Position numbers and translations under genes: made by a program | Notes under the pieces: model-generated | The model's database searches: none | The model's input: only the letters and a program-made list of their open reading frames with translations | What the model was told of the DNA's origin: nothing | Assembly: GCA_034437795.1 (NCBI GenBank) | Contig: DAOTTI010000114.1 | Coordinates: 1-26,652 of the forward strand | Origin: DAOTTI01 sp034437795 | GTDB lineage: Bacteria > Chloroflexota > UBA11872 > UBA12225 | Length of the DNA: 26,652 nt | Direction: 5' to 3' | In this document: in pieces, positions 1 through 7,545 of the stretch | How positions within the stretch are numbered: position 1 is the first letter of the stretch | How the letters are laid out: every line of letters starts with the position of its first letter

Positions 1-93
1 CGGATGCTTTGCCCGCGCCCGCGCGGCGCGCCGCGCCACAACGGGTTGACGGCACTCCACAACAAAGCCGATCCGGATGCTTTGCCCGCGCCC
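1..93. repeat. 20-bp direct repeat at window edge, 73-bp period
   Basis: CGGATGCTTTGCCCGCGCCC occurs at 1-20 and again, identical, at 74-93. The bases between them do not look coding. The first copy touches the window edge, so this may be the end of a longer tandem array. Its function is unknown. Confidence 0.55.
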
Positions 94-130
94 CCGCCCC
101 GCGGGCGCGCTTCTGGCGGCCTGGCGACCG

Positions 131-553
131 CTACCGGTCCTCTTGCGGTCGGCCGCCCGTGCGGCGCTCCGCCACCATGGAGCGAGGCCCAGCGCGGGGG
201 GAAGCGGGCCAATAGCGCGCTTCCAGACGGCGCAGGAGCTCGGACGGCGAGATCCCCAGCGGACGCGCCAGGTCGAACAGGGTCCGCAATGTGGGGGATT
301 TGAGCCCACGTTCAAGCTCGCTCACGTACGTGCGGTGGAGGCCTGCCAGGTGCGCCAGGGCTTCCTGCGAGATCCCGAGCGCGCGCCGCTGCTCAACGAT
401 TACTCGGCCGAACTCCTGGCTCAGGAGCACACCTTGATCGTCATCGCGCGCCGTCCCACGCCTGCCGTCTCGCCTGGCGCCGCCCCGTGCGTCTCGCTCG
501 CCGGTCCGTGCTTCCTCCGGAGACCCGTCTGGTCTATTCACTCCGGAAAGCAT
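131..553 (-). CDS. XRE-family helix-turn-helix transcriptional regulator
   Basis: A 140-residue protein with one Cro/C1-type helix-turn-helix domain at about residues 44-108. The core reads as the usual five helices: QRRALGISQEALA, then LAGLHRTYVSELERG (recognition helix), then LFDLARPLGISPSELL. Family members bind DNA as dimers and repress or activate nearby genes or mobile elements. The first 40 residues are charged and of low complexity, and ATG 553 has no clear ribosome binding site. A GTG at 430, just before LLSQEFG, is an alternative start that keeps the whole domain. The gene is divergent from the response regulator at 667, with about 110 bp between them. No partner domain (peptidase, cupin or toxin) is fused to it, so its target cannot be told from sequence. 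Confidence 0.8.
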   Translation of the reverse strand: MLSGVNRPDGSPEEARTGERDARGGARRDGRRGTARDDDQGVLLSQEFGRVIVEQRRALGISQEALAHLAGLHRTYVSELERGLKSPTLRTLFDLARPLGISPSELLRRLEARYWPASPRAGPRSMVAERRTGGRPQEDR

Positions 554-666
554 GCTGCCAGCGGGTACGCTATGGGCAACAGGCTATGGCATGACAGACT
601 ATCGACTGCGCGCCGCGGCCACCGGCCGGAGGTCGGGCCGGCGCCGGTCGGGGGCAAGAGGCAGGA

Positions 667-1125
667 ATGACCATCGCCAGCCCCCGCCTCCCGGCGACGT
701 CGAGAACTACCGCAGGGCGCCAGTCAGGGGTGAGAGCAGGCGTGACCGCCGTGACGACGACAGGGAAGACGGTGCTGGTGGTTGACGACAGCCCGGCCAT
801 TCACGAGCTGGTGGGGGCGGCGCTGGGGCCGGCGTTTCGCGTGCTGGCCGCCTGGCACGGCGACGAGGGGCTGGCCGCCGCCCGCGAGCACCGCCCTGAC
901 CTGATCTTGATGGACGTGGAGATGCCGGGGCTCAACGGGATCGAGGCCTGCCGGCGGCTCACGGCCGATCCGGAGCTCAGCCACATCCCCGTGGTCATCA
1001 TCACCGGCGATAGCGATCCGGAGCGCTGGCAGCAGGCGCGCGCCGCAGGGGCGGCCCTACTCCTCCCCAAACCGTTCAGCCCCGCCGCGCTGGTCGCCCA
1101 TGCCCGCGCCCTGGTAGGGGCCTGA
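667..1125 (+). CDS. Single-domain response regulator (CheY-like receiver)
   Basis: A receiver domain fills residues 35-152. The acidic pair is Asp40-Asp41 (VVDDSP), the phosphoacceptor is Asp83 (LILMDVEMPG), the conserved Thr is Thr113 (IITGDS), and the Lys is Lys135 (LLPKPF). No output domain follows, so it probably acts by phosphorylation-dependent protein contact, as CheY, Spo0F or DivK do. No histidine kinase is adjacent, so it is an orphan here. ATG 667 has a GAGG five bases upstream. However, the first 30 residues are low-complexity, and in-frame GTG codons at 730, 742 and 751 are alternatives. GTG 751 would give a typical 124-residue CheY-size protein. The function call is firm; the start is not. 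Confidence 0.85.
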   Translation: MTIASPRLPATSRTTAGRQSGVRAGVTAVTTTGKTVLVVDDSPAIHELVGAALGPAFRVLAAWHGDEGLAAAREHRPDLILMDVEMPGLNGIEACRRLTADPELSHIPVVIITGDSDPERWQQARAAGAALLLPKPFSPAALVAHARALVGA

Positions 1126-1127
1126 CC

Positions 1128-1298
1128 GCAAACGCCCGCCGGCCTGAACTCGATGAAGGGGACCTCTTCCTCCTTCGGTTTCTCCACCAGGAGCAGGGCC
1201 GCCGCGTCCCCAGGTGAGCGCCGGAGCAGGCGTGCCGGCCGCTCAAGCCTGGCGGCATCGCCTTCCTCCAGGCGCACGTTTCCAACTTGAGAGGCCAT
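1128..1298 (-). pseudogene. N-terminal fragment of an antitoxin-like protein
   Basis: From ATG 1298, which has a purine-rich GAGAGAGA upstream, the reading frame gives about 55 sensible residues (MASQVGNVRLEEGDAARLER to EEEVPFIEFRPAG). This resembles the N-terminal module of small VapB/DUF433-type antitoxins, as I recall that family. The frame then degenerates and runs antisense into the 3' end of the response regulator gene. The normal C-terminal part does not follow. I read it as a truncated remnant; a real short protein is possible. Confidence 0.4.
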
Positions 1299-1377
1299 GG
1301 TTCTCTCTCGACTGACCCGTCTGCGACTGTTCTAAGCAAACCCGTCACGTAGCTGGCCCCAGGGACGGCAGCCCCCT

Positions 1378-1576
1378 ACGCCTCCGCGAGGTGCGGGGCC
1401 ACGTACGGCATCACCACATCCGGGTGCAGTTCGGCGAAGCGCACCGCGGCCTGGATCTGCTCCGGTGAAAGGTCGCGCTCGTACGCCTCGGCCGCCCGAA
1501 CCACATCGCCGCCGGCGATCTTTCAGGTCAGGAACACCGACCACTCCGCATAGGCATGCCCGCTCGCGCCAACCAT
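1378..1576 (-). pseudogene. DUF433-like C-terminal fragment with an in-frame stop
   Basis: From ATG 1576 the frame reads about 17 residues ending VFLT, then a TGA. It continues in the same frame as KIAGGDVVRAAEAYERDLSP and EQIQAAVRFAELHPDVV to a TAG at about 1378. The second stretch looks like the end of DUF433 antitoxin-like proteins, where a helix-turn-helix-like SPEQI segment precedes an AAxxYAxxHPD helix. The stop makes the gene broken. With the fragment at 1128-1298 it suggests a decayed toxin-antitoxin locus in which the halves are out of order, so they probably come from two gene copies. No toxin gene is recognisable. Confidence 0.4.
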
Positions 1577-1600
1577 GACGGGGCTATTCCTCTTGCTCAG

Positions 1601-3613
1601 TCAGATGTTCGCCCCGTGCATCCCCGTCGAGTGGTGCGTGTGCAGCGGGCCGCCGTCGTGCGCATGGCGATGGGCGTCTGGCTGCGGCGCGCCGCCGGTG
1701 CGGCTGGGGCCGGGGTACTGGTGCGGCTCCAGGTCCACTACTCCTTCGGCGATCTGGCCCAAGCGCCGGCCATGCACCGTCACGTCGGCCGCGATGGCCA
1801 CACGCGACGCCGGCCACCAGAAGTCGCGGGGCACGCGGGCGACGAACCGTGCCACGCCGGTGCCATCCGGCGGCACCTCGATCTGCTGCCGGCCGGGATC
1901 CCGCTCCCAGGCGCGCGGGAGCTTGAGATCGACCTCGGCGGCCAGCGGCCGGCGGCCGTAGTTGCGTACCTGCACCTCCAGCGTCATGCGCCCGTCCGGA
2001 TCGGGGTGCGCCTGATAGGGATAGATGCGCGCCCACTGCGGGTCGAGCCCGTAGCCGGCTTCACGCCCCGGACCATCCGCCTCCTCAGGCAGCAGGGCCT
2101 CCCAGTGGCGCGTCTGCTCCACCATGCGCTGCCGGTAGGCTTCCAGGTCGGCACGCGTGACGGCGAACGCCGCGCCGTGGCCGGGGGCGATGATCTCCGG
2201 CTCAAACCGGAGCAGGTTATCGACCGATCTGAGGAAGCTCTGCTTCTCGACGTGGTTGACGTAGATCACGTTGTGGCGGATGCGCATCGCGCCGTCGGGC
2301 AGCACGTGCTTGAAGTAGTTGTCGCCGGTGAAGGCGATGCGCCGGCCGGCGATCCGCGCCAGCAGCGCCATCTGGTACTCGGTGTGGCCGGGCGAGTGGA
2401 CCACGGTGAGGTCGAACCCCTCCCAATCGACCGGCTCCCAGTCGCCGAACGTGCGCTCCACCAGGATCGGCTCGGCGTTGGTGCAGCCCAGCAGGTAGCC
2501 TTCCGGATGCTCAAGCACGTCCTTCATGTTCTCGTAGGCCCACACCCGCGTGCCGTGGTGGCGCTGCAAGAAGGGGAACCCGTTGACGTGGTCGTCATGC
2601 ATGTGTGACGGCATGGCCACGTCGACCCGCCGCAGGCCGTAGCGCGCGCGCAGCTCCGCCAGCGAATGCTCAACGAAGCGCATGCGGTCGCCCCCGCCGA
2701 AGCCGGTGTTGAAGGCATTGAAGAAGCCGCCGCTGGCCGAGCCATAATCGACAAAGAGCGCGTTGCCGTTGGGGGCGATCAGGGCATAGAACTGCGACGT
2801 CGACGACGTGCACTCGACGACCCCCGGCACGACCTCCTCGAAGGTCGAATCGAGCGTCGTCTTGCTGCCGAAGGTGTAGAACTCGTACCAGCTCCGCAGG
2901 CGGCCGGCGAGGAGGGCAAGGGCCGAACCGGCGTCGGCCATGGGGTCGCCGTGCGAAGGGCAGAGCAGCTGCGGGCCGCGCCGGAGCAGGTGGTCGATCG
3001 CGACCAGCGCGCAATCGACGCCGTCGACCGCGCCGTACTGGTACTGCAGGTCGTAGAGACTCAGCACCTTGCCGGGGGCGTAGATCAGGTCGCCGGAGAA
3101 GGCGACCCGCCGCCCGTCGATCTCGGCCAGCAGCGTGATCGAGCCGAGCGAGTGGCCCGGGCTGGGGAGCACCTCGAATGTATAGCCGCCCCAGTGGAAG
3201 CACTCGTAGTCGCGCAACTCGCGCGCCACCGGCACGCTCTCGGTCAGAGTGAAGTAGGTGTTGCGCACGTAGTAGAGGTGCAGGATGCGGCGGTTCTTCC
3301 AGAAGTTCTCCACGTCGTCGAAGAGGTGGCGCTCATGCTCAGGGACGGCGATGGGAATGCCGCGCGCCACGGCCTTGTGGTCGCCCTGGGCCTGGTCGCG
3401 GTGATGGTGGGTGTGCAGGATCCAATCGACGCGGCTGACGCCGATCTCGCCCAGATGATCGAGGCAGGCGCCGTCGCCGAAGTCGATCAGCAGGCAGCGG
3501 GTGGGATCGGCCGCATCGGTGACGGCGTAGACGTTGCACGTATCGCGGCAGAGGTAGACGTGCTCGGAGATGCGCTCGAAGCCGCTCGGCGGCCGGTCGG
3601 CGTTACGCTCCAC
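1601..3613 (-). CDS. Tandem metallo-beta-lactamase-fold hydrolase with His-rich tail
   Basis: A 670-residue protein with two metallo-beta-lactamase-fold modules in one chain. The first, about residues 15-240, has HTHHHRDQ (67-74), SPGH (about 151-154), FSGD and CPSHGD. The second, about 265-500, has PSHMHDDH (335-342), HSPGH (406-410), FTGDNYF and APGHG (about 476-480). Both modules keep most metal ligands. The first shows Gln where HxHxDH enzymes have the last His of the motif. A beta-rich region of about 170 residues follows, ending in a histidine-rich tail (HRHAHD, HTHH). There is no signal peptide, so it is cytoplasmic. The substrate is unknown; the fold covers hydrolases of thioesters, lactones, phosphodiesters and beta-lactams. 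I chose GTG 3613 because GGGAGG sits five bases upstream. A longer ATG 3781 frame only adds low-complexity residues. Confidence 0.8.
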   Translation of the reverse strand: MERNADRPPSGFERISEHVYLCRDTCNVYAVTDAADPTRCLLIDFGDGACLDHLGEIGVSRVDWILHTHHHRDQAQGDHKAVARGIPIAVPEHERHLFDDVENFWKNRRILHLYYVRNTYFTLTESVPVARELRDYECFHWGGYTFEVLPSPGHSLGSITLLAEIDGRRVAFSGDLIYAPGKVLSLYDLQYQYGAVDGVDCALVAIDHLLRRGPQLLCPSHGDPMADAGSALALLAGRLRSWYEFYTFGSKTTLDSTFEEVVPGVVECTSSTSQFYALIAPNGNALFVDYGSASGGFFNAFNTGFGGGDRMRFVEHSLAELRARYGLRRVDVAMPSHMHDDHVNGFPFLQRHHGTRVWAYENMKDVLEHPEGYLLGCTNAEPILVERTFGDWEPVDWEGFDLTVVHSPGHTEYQMALLARIAGRRIAFTGDNYFKHVLPDGAMRIRHNVIYVNHVEKQSFLRSVDNLLRFEPEIIAPGHGAAFAVTRADLEAYRQRMVEQTRHWEALLPEEADGPGREAGYGLDPQWARIYPYQAHPDPDGRMTLEVQVRNYGRRPLAAEVDLKLPRAWERDPGRQQIEVPPDGTGVARFVARVPRDFWWPASRVAIAADVTVHGRRLGQIAEGVVDLEPHQYPGPSRTGGAPQPDAHRHAHDGGPLHTHHSTGMHGANI

Positions 3614-4205
3614 AGAAGCCTCCCGTTCGCTTGACTGGTCGCGGCCCTCATCGCAGTACACGGGGCCAACGTTGCCGCCACGCCCTCTGTTGCGCTCTGT
3701 TGCGCTGCACTCCGCCGCAACGCCAGCTCTCCCGCGCCGGCCGCCCCTTCCGCGACGGGACGAGCGCCGCGCCCGGCCCATTCAGGGCCGGCGAGGCGTT
3801 CCCCCTCCCTGCGAGTAAGGGCCAGGGTGAGGGCCCCGCTCGTGAAGCGCGAGGCGTTCCCTCTCCCTGCAGGGAGAGCGAGCAGTTCCCTCTCCCTATG
3901 GGAGAGGGCCAGGGTGAGGGCCCCGCTCATGGATAACCCAGGCTAGGTGGCGCTCCCTCGCAGTGTCGGCGGAGAGGCGGGCCAGCGGCAATGCTCGTAT
4001 GACGGTAGATGATGCCACAATTTTCCCGACCGCCGAGGAGCGTGGTCAGGTGCTCTGTGCACAGGTCCAGCTTACGTAGGGAGCAAGATGAGCAGATGGC
4101 GCGTCTTGCTTCAACCTGGCGCATCTCGAAGACTGAGATAGTGCGCTAGGCGGTGGATCTGCTGCACCAGTAGGCGCGACATGCGCCACTCAACGCCGCG
4201 CCGCC
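3614..4205. other. Intergenic region with hairpin repeats, no gene seen
   Basis: Between the MBL-fold gene and arsS-like gene. Positions 3793-3929 hold palindromic repeats, listed separately. Positions 3936-4205 are less GC-rich and contain only short frames. One minus-strand frame from 4124 (65 residues) has no recognisable domain and ends inside the repeat, so I do not call it. A 23-residue minus-strand frame starts near 4173. A degraded gene is possible here but cannot be identified. Confidence 0.4.
3793..3929. repeat. GAGAGGGCCAGGGTGAGGG-type palindromic repeats
   Basis: Two units in tandem. Each begins gaggcgttccc(c/t)ctccctgc (3793 and 3851) and ends agggccagggtgagggcccc (3818 and 3906). 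The inverted halves CCCTCTCCC and GGGAGAGGG would form a hairpin. Related copies lie at 5321-5366, 6646-6750 and 20290-20373, always between genes, so this is a REP-like family. Confidence 0.7.
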
Positions 4206-5168
4206 TCAGGTCAGCGCCCCGCCGCAGCTGCTGCCCTGGCCGGCGGTGCAGCCGTAGCAGTGGCCGGCCACCACGATCGGGTTGCCCTCCAGGTCCGCCA
4301 CGTTCAGCTCAGAGAGGTGCACCCGCCGCCGCCCGTTCAGCCGCAGGGACAGGCCCAGCATCTGGTTGAAGTCGCAGTCGTAGACGTAGCCCTCCCAGTC
4401 CACGCTCAGCAGGGTGCGGCACATCACCCCGTTCAGGTTTTCGTCCCGATGGGATGACTGGAGCAGGCGCAGGTACCCGTCCAGGTGGCCGCGCGAGAGC
4501 AGCAGGCTGCCGAAGCGCCCGACGGGCATGTTGGCCAGCGTGTAGAGGTGGTTGAAGACGATCCCGTACCGCTCGCCCAGCTCCTGCCGGTAGTCGGCTT
4601 CCAGCTCGCCCTGCGGCGGTGGGAGGCTCGGCCCCAGGGGGTTATAGACCAGGTTCAGGACCAGACCGGTTTCGGGCCGGCCATATCCCAGAGCGTTCAG
4701 CGCCTGCAGGGCCCGGATGCTGTCCTCGAAGACGCCTCGGCCCCGCTGCTTGTCCACATTCTCCTCTAGATAGCAGGGCAGCGACGCGACGATCTCCACG
4801 CCCTGCTCGGCCAGGAACCCGGCCAGGCCCTCCTGGCCCGGCGCGTGCAAGACCGTGAGGTTGCACCGGTCCAGCACCCGCACGCCACGGGCCCGCGCCG
4901 CCATCACCAGAAAGCGGAAGTGGGGGTTCAGCTCCGGCGCCCCGCCGGTGAGATCGAGCGTCGGGACCGGCCAGCGGTCCAGGAAGGCGATCACCTGCTC
5001 CACCGTCTCACGGGACATCATCTCCGTCCGCGACGGGCTGGCCGCCACGTGGCAGTGGACGCAGCGCAGATTGCAGTAGTAGCCCAGGTTGACCTGCAGG
5101 GTTTCCAGGCGGGACCGGCGCAGGGGCGGGAAGGGGACCGTGCGGAGGTGAGGGAGAGGGTCGCGCAT
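4206..5168 (-). CDS. arsS: Arsenosugar biosynthesis-type radical SAM protein (ArsS family)
   Basis: A 320-residue radical SAM enzyme. Cys32, Cys36 and Cys39 (CNLRCVHC) would bind the 4Fe-4S cluster that cleaves S-adenosylmethionine. Family-typical segments follow: HCHVAASPSRTE, LTGGAPELNPHFR, DRCNLTVL, NLVYNPLGPSLPPPQ and NMPVGRFG. The tail reads GHCYGCTAGQGSSCGG with Cys304, Cys307 and Cys315, as in the DUF3641 C-terminal domain. ArsS proteins couple dimethylarsenite to the 5'-deoxyadenosyl group, an early step of arsenosugar synthesis. Some relatives are selenoproteins, but every such site here is Cys. The usual partner, the methyltransferase ArsM, is not in this window, and no ars operon genes flank it. 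ATG 5168 lacks a Shine-Dalgarno sequence, and a candidate promoter would give an almost leaderless mRNA. Family assignment is good; the substrate is inferred. Confidence 0.87.
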   Translation of the reverse strand: MRDPLPHLRTVPFPPLRRSRLETLQVNLGYYCNLRCVHCHVAASPSRTEMMSRETVEQVIAFLDRWPVPTLDLTGGAPELNPHFRFLVMAARARGVRVLDRCNLTVLHAPGQEGLAGFLAEQGVEIVASLPCYLEENVDKQRGRGVFEDSIRALQALNALGYGRPETGLVLNLVYNPLGPSLPPPQGELEADYRQELGERYGIVFNHLYTLANMPVGRFGSLLLSRGHLDGYLRLLQSSHRDENLNGVMCRTLLSVDWEGYVYDCDFNQMLGLSLRLNGRRRVHLSELNVADLEGNPIVVAGHCYGCTAGQGSSCGGALT

Positions 5169-5179
5169 GAAGACGGATC

Positions 5180-5208
5180 AGTATTTAAGGAAGAATGAAG
5201 TAAGGCAA
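5180..5208 (-). promoter_or_regulatory. Candidate promoter of the arsS-like gene
   Basis: On the minus strand TTGCCT (5208-5203), a 17-base spacer and AATACT (5185-5180) form a plausible sigma-70-type promoter. Transcription would begin near 5173, only about five bases before the ATG at 5168. This fits the missing Shine-Dalgarno sequence and suggests leaderless translation. It is a prediction from sequence only. Confidence 0.42.
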
Positions 5209-5320
5209 AAGGAAGAATTCCAGGCTGGAGCGTAGCAGACCGGTGAGGGCCATACAACCCGGCCGAGGCGCGGTGGGCGTACGCCAACGTTCCGGATGGC
5301 GCTAGCCCAGATCATTCACG

Positions 5321-5366
5321 AGCGGAGCCCTCACCCTATCCCTCTCCCTGAGGGAGACGGAGCTCC
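5321..5366. repeat. REP-like palindromic repeat unit
   Basis: Reads gcggagccctcaccctatccc followed by tctccctgagggaga, the reverse-oriented version of the repeats at 3793-3929 and 20290-20373. It can fold as CTCCCTGAGGGAG. Confidence 0.6.
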
Positions 5367-5564
5367 TCGCTGGCCCGCGATAATCGGCGCGAGCCATGGC
5401 CGTCGTCCCCCCTTTCCGTGTCGGAGCGGGGGCGGCACAGCCAAGGACCACAGCCATGGCCCTCGTCCCCCCTCTCCGTGTCGGAGCGGGGGCTAGGGGG
5501 TGACGTCCCTCCTCTCCCGCTGCGGCGCGGCCCCGGCCGAAGGGAGTGAGGTCCCTCCGCCCCG

Positions 5565-5570
5565 TACAAT
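5565..5570 (+). promoter_or_regulatory. -10-like TACAAT before the kdgD-like gene
   Basis: TACAAT lies 48 bases before ATG 5618. The same CGTACAAT octamer occurs at 12925-12932 before the dehydrogenase gene, and CTACAAT occurs at 19008-19014 before holA. No good -35 box is visible at any of the three, so confidence is low. Confidence 0.3.
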
Positions 5571-5617
5571 ACCCCGTCTTCGTAGCGCACCGGTGAACCG
5601 GTAAGGAGCACGTAACG

Positions 5618-6532
5618 ATGAACCTGGATCTCCTGCGACAGCACCTGCGAGGCGTGATCGCCTTTCCTGTGACGCCCTTTCAGCGCAACTATGACCTCGA
5701 CCTGCCCGCCCTGCGCCACAACGTGGACTGGCTCATCGGCCATGGCATCCGGACGTTGGTGGCGGCCGGCGGTACCGGCGAGCTCTATTCCTTAACAGCG
5801 GACGAGGCCGGCGCGGTGCATCGCACCGCCATCGAGGCGGCGCGCCGGCGGGCAGCCGTCATCTGCGGCGTGGGCGGAAAGCTCCGCGAGGCCGCCGCCC
5901 TGGCAGCGCAGGCGGAGCAGGCCGGCGCCGCCGGCATCCTCGTCCTCCCCGCCGCCTATGGCCCCGCGCCGGAGGATGGCATGCACGCCTACTACGCCGG
6001 CATCGCCCGCGCGGTGAGTATCGGCGTCCTGCCCTACGCGCGCGACTGGGCCGTCTTCTCTCCGGAGCTAGTCGCGCGCCTAGCCGAGCTGCCCAACGTC
6101 GTTGCCTACAAGGACGGCTCGGCCGACCTGCGCCTGTGGGCGCGCATCCGCGCCCGTGTGGGCAGCCGCCTGGTGTGGATCGGCGGCGTCGGTGACGACA
6201 TGGTCCACACCTACTTCGCCGCCGGCGCTGAAGGCTTCACCTCCAGCATCGCCAACTTCATGCCCCACGTCGCCCTCGCCCTGTTCGACGCAGCCAGCCG
6301 CGGCGACTTTGCCCGCGCGCGGGACATCTTCGAGGAGAAGGTGCTTGAGTTCTACGCCCTGCGCGCCAAGAAGCGGGGCTACGAGGTGTCGAGCGTCAAA
6401 GCCGCCATGGAAGCCTGCGGCCTCCCCGCGGGGCCGGTCCGCCCGCCCCTGGTCGAGCTCAGCCCAGAGGACCGCGATCTCGTCACCCGCATCGTGCAGC
6501 GCCTGGAGCTACCGGCCGCTACCAGGGTCTAG
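5618..6532 (+). CDS. 5-dehydro-4-deoxyglucarate dehydratase-like DapA-family enzyme
   Basis: A 304-residue TIM-barrel class I aldolase of the dihydrodipicolinate synthase superfamily. FPVTPF (16-21), GGTGE (51-55) and the Schiff-base lysine Lys165 in VAYKDGSAD are visible. Tyr140 in VLPYARD is the likely catalytic tyrosine. The combination of FPVTPF, an RD after the Tyr and the KDG motif points to 5-dehydro-4-deoxyglucarate dehydratase (EC 4.2.1.41). That enzyme decarboxylates and dehydrates 5-keto-4-deoxyglucarate to 2-oxoglutarate semialdehyde in sugar-acid breakdown. Other DapA-family activities, such as 2-keto-3-deoxygluconate aldolase or a true DapA, remain possible. AAGGAG at 5601-5606 precedes ATG 5618. 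No other sugar-acid gene is adjacent, so the pathway context is missing. Confidence 0.82.
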   Translation: MNLDLLRQHLRGVIAFPVTPFQRNYDLDLPALRHNVDWLIGHGIRTLVAAGGTGELYSLTADEAGAVHRTAIEAARRRAAVICGVGGKLREAAALAAQAEQAGAAGILVLPAAYGPAPEDGMHAYYAGIARAVSIGVLPYARDWAVFSPELVARLAELPNVVAYKDGSADLRLWARIRARVGSRLVWIGGVGDDMVHTYFAAGAEGFTSSIANFMPHVALALFDAASRGDFARARDIFEEKVLEFYALRAKKRGYEVSSVKAAMEACGLPAGPVRPPLVELSPEDRDLVTRIVQRLELPAATRV

Positions 6533-6645
6533 GCTCCGACCGCCTTTCCGACGGCCACGACCGACCCCCACCCATACGGCCCAATCTGCCGTGCACCGCG
6601 CCAGCCCGGCTCCACGCACGGGGCCGGCCTGGCTCGACAGACGCG

Positions 6646-6750
6646 AGCCCTCTCTCCCCTCGGGGGACGGCGCTGCCACCAGCGACGGGTCTCCTCTCCC
6701 TGTGGGAGAGCGGGAGCCCGCAGACCGGGCGGCGGTGAGGGCTCCCCTGC
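6646..6750. repeat. REP-like hairpin repeat between convergent genes
   Basis: Contains gagccctctctcccctcggggga, then ctctccctgtgggagagcgggagccc and ggtgagggctcccctg. It matches the GAGAGGG/GTGAGGGCTCC family with an internal divergent stretch. It sits between the convergent kdgD-like and dksA-like genes and could work as a two-way terminator. Confidence 0.5.
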
Positions 6751-6763
6751 TGAAACGCGCCGG

Positions 6764-7222
6764 CTAGGCGGCCCGCCGCCACGCGCCACGGCGCTCACGC
6801 TGGCGCTGGCAGGATACGCACAGGGTGGTATCCGGCTTCGCCGCCAGGCGCTCCTCCGGGATCTGCGCGCCACACGCCTCACACTTCCCGTACTCGCCCT
6901 GCTTCAGGCGCTGGTCCACACGATCCAGCTCCTGCAGCCGGCGCTGGAGACGGCGGCGGAGCAGCTCGTCCGTCTCGTACTGGCTGGCCAGCTGAGCCGC
7001 CGCGACCAGGCTCTCGAAGTCGCCCCCGTACGGCGTCCGGTCGTCGTCCACCTTCGCCAGCTTGTCTACGTCCTCGTAGAGCCGCTGCTTGAGCGCCTTC
7101 AGCTTCTCGTCGATCGCCCACTGGCGCGCTTGGTCCTGCTGCGCGGCGCCAGGATCCGGCTGCGCCGGCGGCTCCTGTCGCGCCTGGGTCGCCTGCCTCG
7201 ATTTCGTTGCTGGATGTGCCAT
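6764..7222 (-). CDS. TraR/DksA-type C4 zinc-finger protein
   Basis: A 152-residue protein. Residues 1-35 are Gln- and Pro-rich, 38-110 form a predicted helical coiled-coil stretch, and a C4 zinc finger uses Cys114, Cys117, Cys135 and Cys138 (CEAC...CVSC). DksA/TraR proteins enter the RNA polymerase secondary channel and tune initiation with ppGpp. This one lacks an obvious DxxDxA tip motif, so its activity may differ, as in the YteA-like and general stress members of the family. ATG 7222 has GGGAGGGA eight bases upstream, which makes it a better start than the upstream codon at 7330. The gene is convergent with the kdgD-like gene and has a long leader. Confidence 0.85.
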   Translation of the reverse strand: MAHPATKSRQATQARQEPPAQPDPGAAQQDQARQWAIDEKLKALKQRLYEDVDKLAKVDDDRTPYGGDFESLVAAAQLASQYETDELLRRRLQRRLQELDRVDQRLKQGEYGKCEACGAQIPEERLAAKPDTTLCVSCQRQRERRGAWRRAA

Positions 7223-7545
7223 GGTTGATGTCCCTCCCGGCTCCACTGCCGAGTGCTCTCTGTCGTTCGTGCCTCCCCAGCCACCTCCGTGGCTGAGGGG
7301 CGCTCGCTCCGGCGCCTTTGCCGGTGACACTACCTCGATGTATACGCGGCGCCGGCCGGCGTGGATCGATCTCCCCCCGCCCTACCCGGCCGAGGGGCTG
7401 CCCGACGGCGGCGCAACAACCGCAAGAAGTGTGCCAGGGTTGTCAAGGGTGGCTGGCCCAGGAGCCGCAGTAGCTTCGTTTGCTCGTCCCGTGCCCCCGC
7501 GCGCCGGCCGCGTCCCCACGCCTGATCGCGCCGGCCGCGGCGCTA
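7223..7545. other. Intergenic leader region, no gene seen
   Basis: Lies upstream of the dksA-like gene. It holds that gene's strong ribosome binding site, a minus-strand TATACA (7344-7339) and the sigma-54-like element. Frames crossing it lack recognisable content. Confidence 0.45.
7422..7436 (-). promoter_or_regulatory. Sigma-54-like -24/-12 element upstream of dksA-like gene
   Basis: The minus strand reads CTGGCACACTTCTTGCG, matching TGGCAC-N5-TTGC with the correct ten bases between GG and GC. A TTGACA lies just upstream (7446-7441) but has no -10 partner. Transcription would start about 190 bases before ATG 7222. A chance match cannot be excluded, and no enhancer-binding protein or rpoN is in the window. 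Confidence 0.3.

Larger units (their letters stand above)
5169..5617. other. Divergent intergenic region with repeats, no gene seen
   Basis: Lies between the divergent arsS-like and kdgD-like genes. It holds the arsS promoter candidate, one REP-like unit at 5321-5366, two hairpins CCCC(C)TTCCGTGTCGGAGCGGGGG and CCCCTCTCCGTGTCGGAGCGGGGG (about 5409-5434 and 5467-5493), a degenerate end of the long dispersed repeat (about 5509-5555) and a -10-like TACAAT at 5565. I see no coding frame. Confidence 0.5.

Noticed and set aside
1556..2608. 350-residue plus-strand frame opposite the MBL-fold gene
   Set aside because: Antisense shadow of a well-supported gene; its His/Val/Arg-rich composition is typical of GC-rich antisense frames. 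The same applies to plus-strand frames opposite clpB, dnaJ and arsS.
3793..3929. CRISPR-like array
   Set aside because: Only two units, each internally palindromic, without uniform unique spacers or cas genes.
3927..4124. 65-residue minus-strand frame
   Set aside because: No recognisable domain, no ribosome binding site, and its end lies within a palindromic repeat.
4206..5168. Selenoprotein form of ArsS
   Set aside because: The frame is uninterrupted and all expected Cys/Sec positions are Cys.
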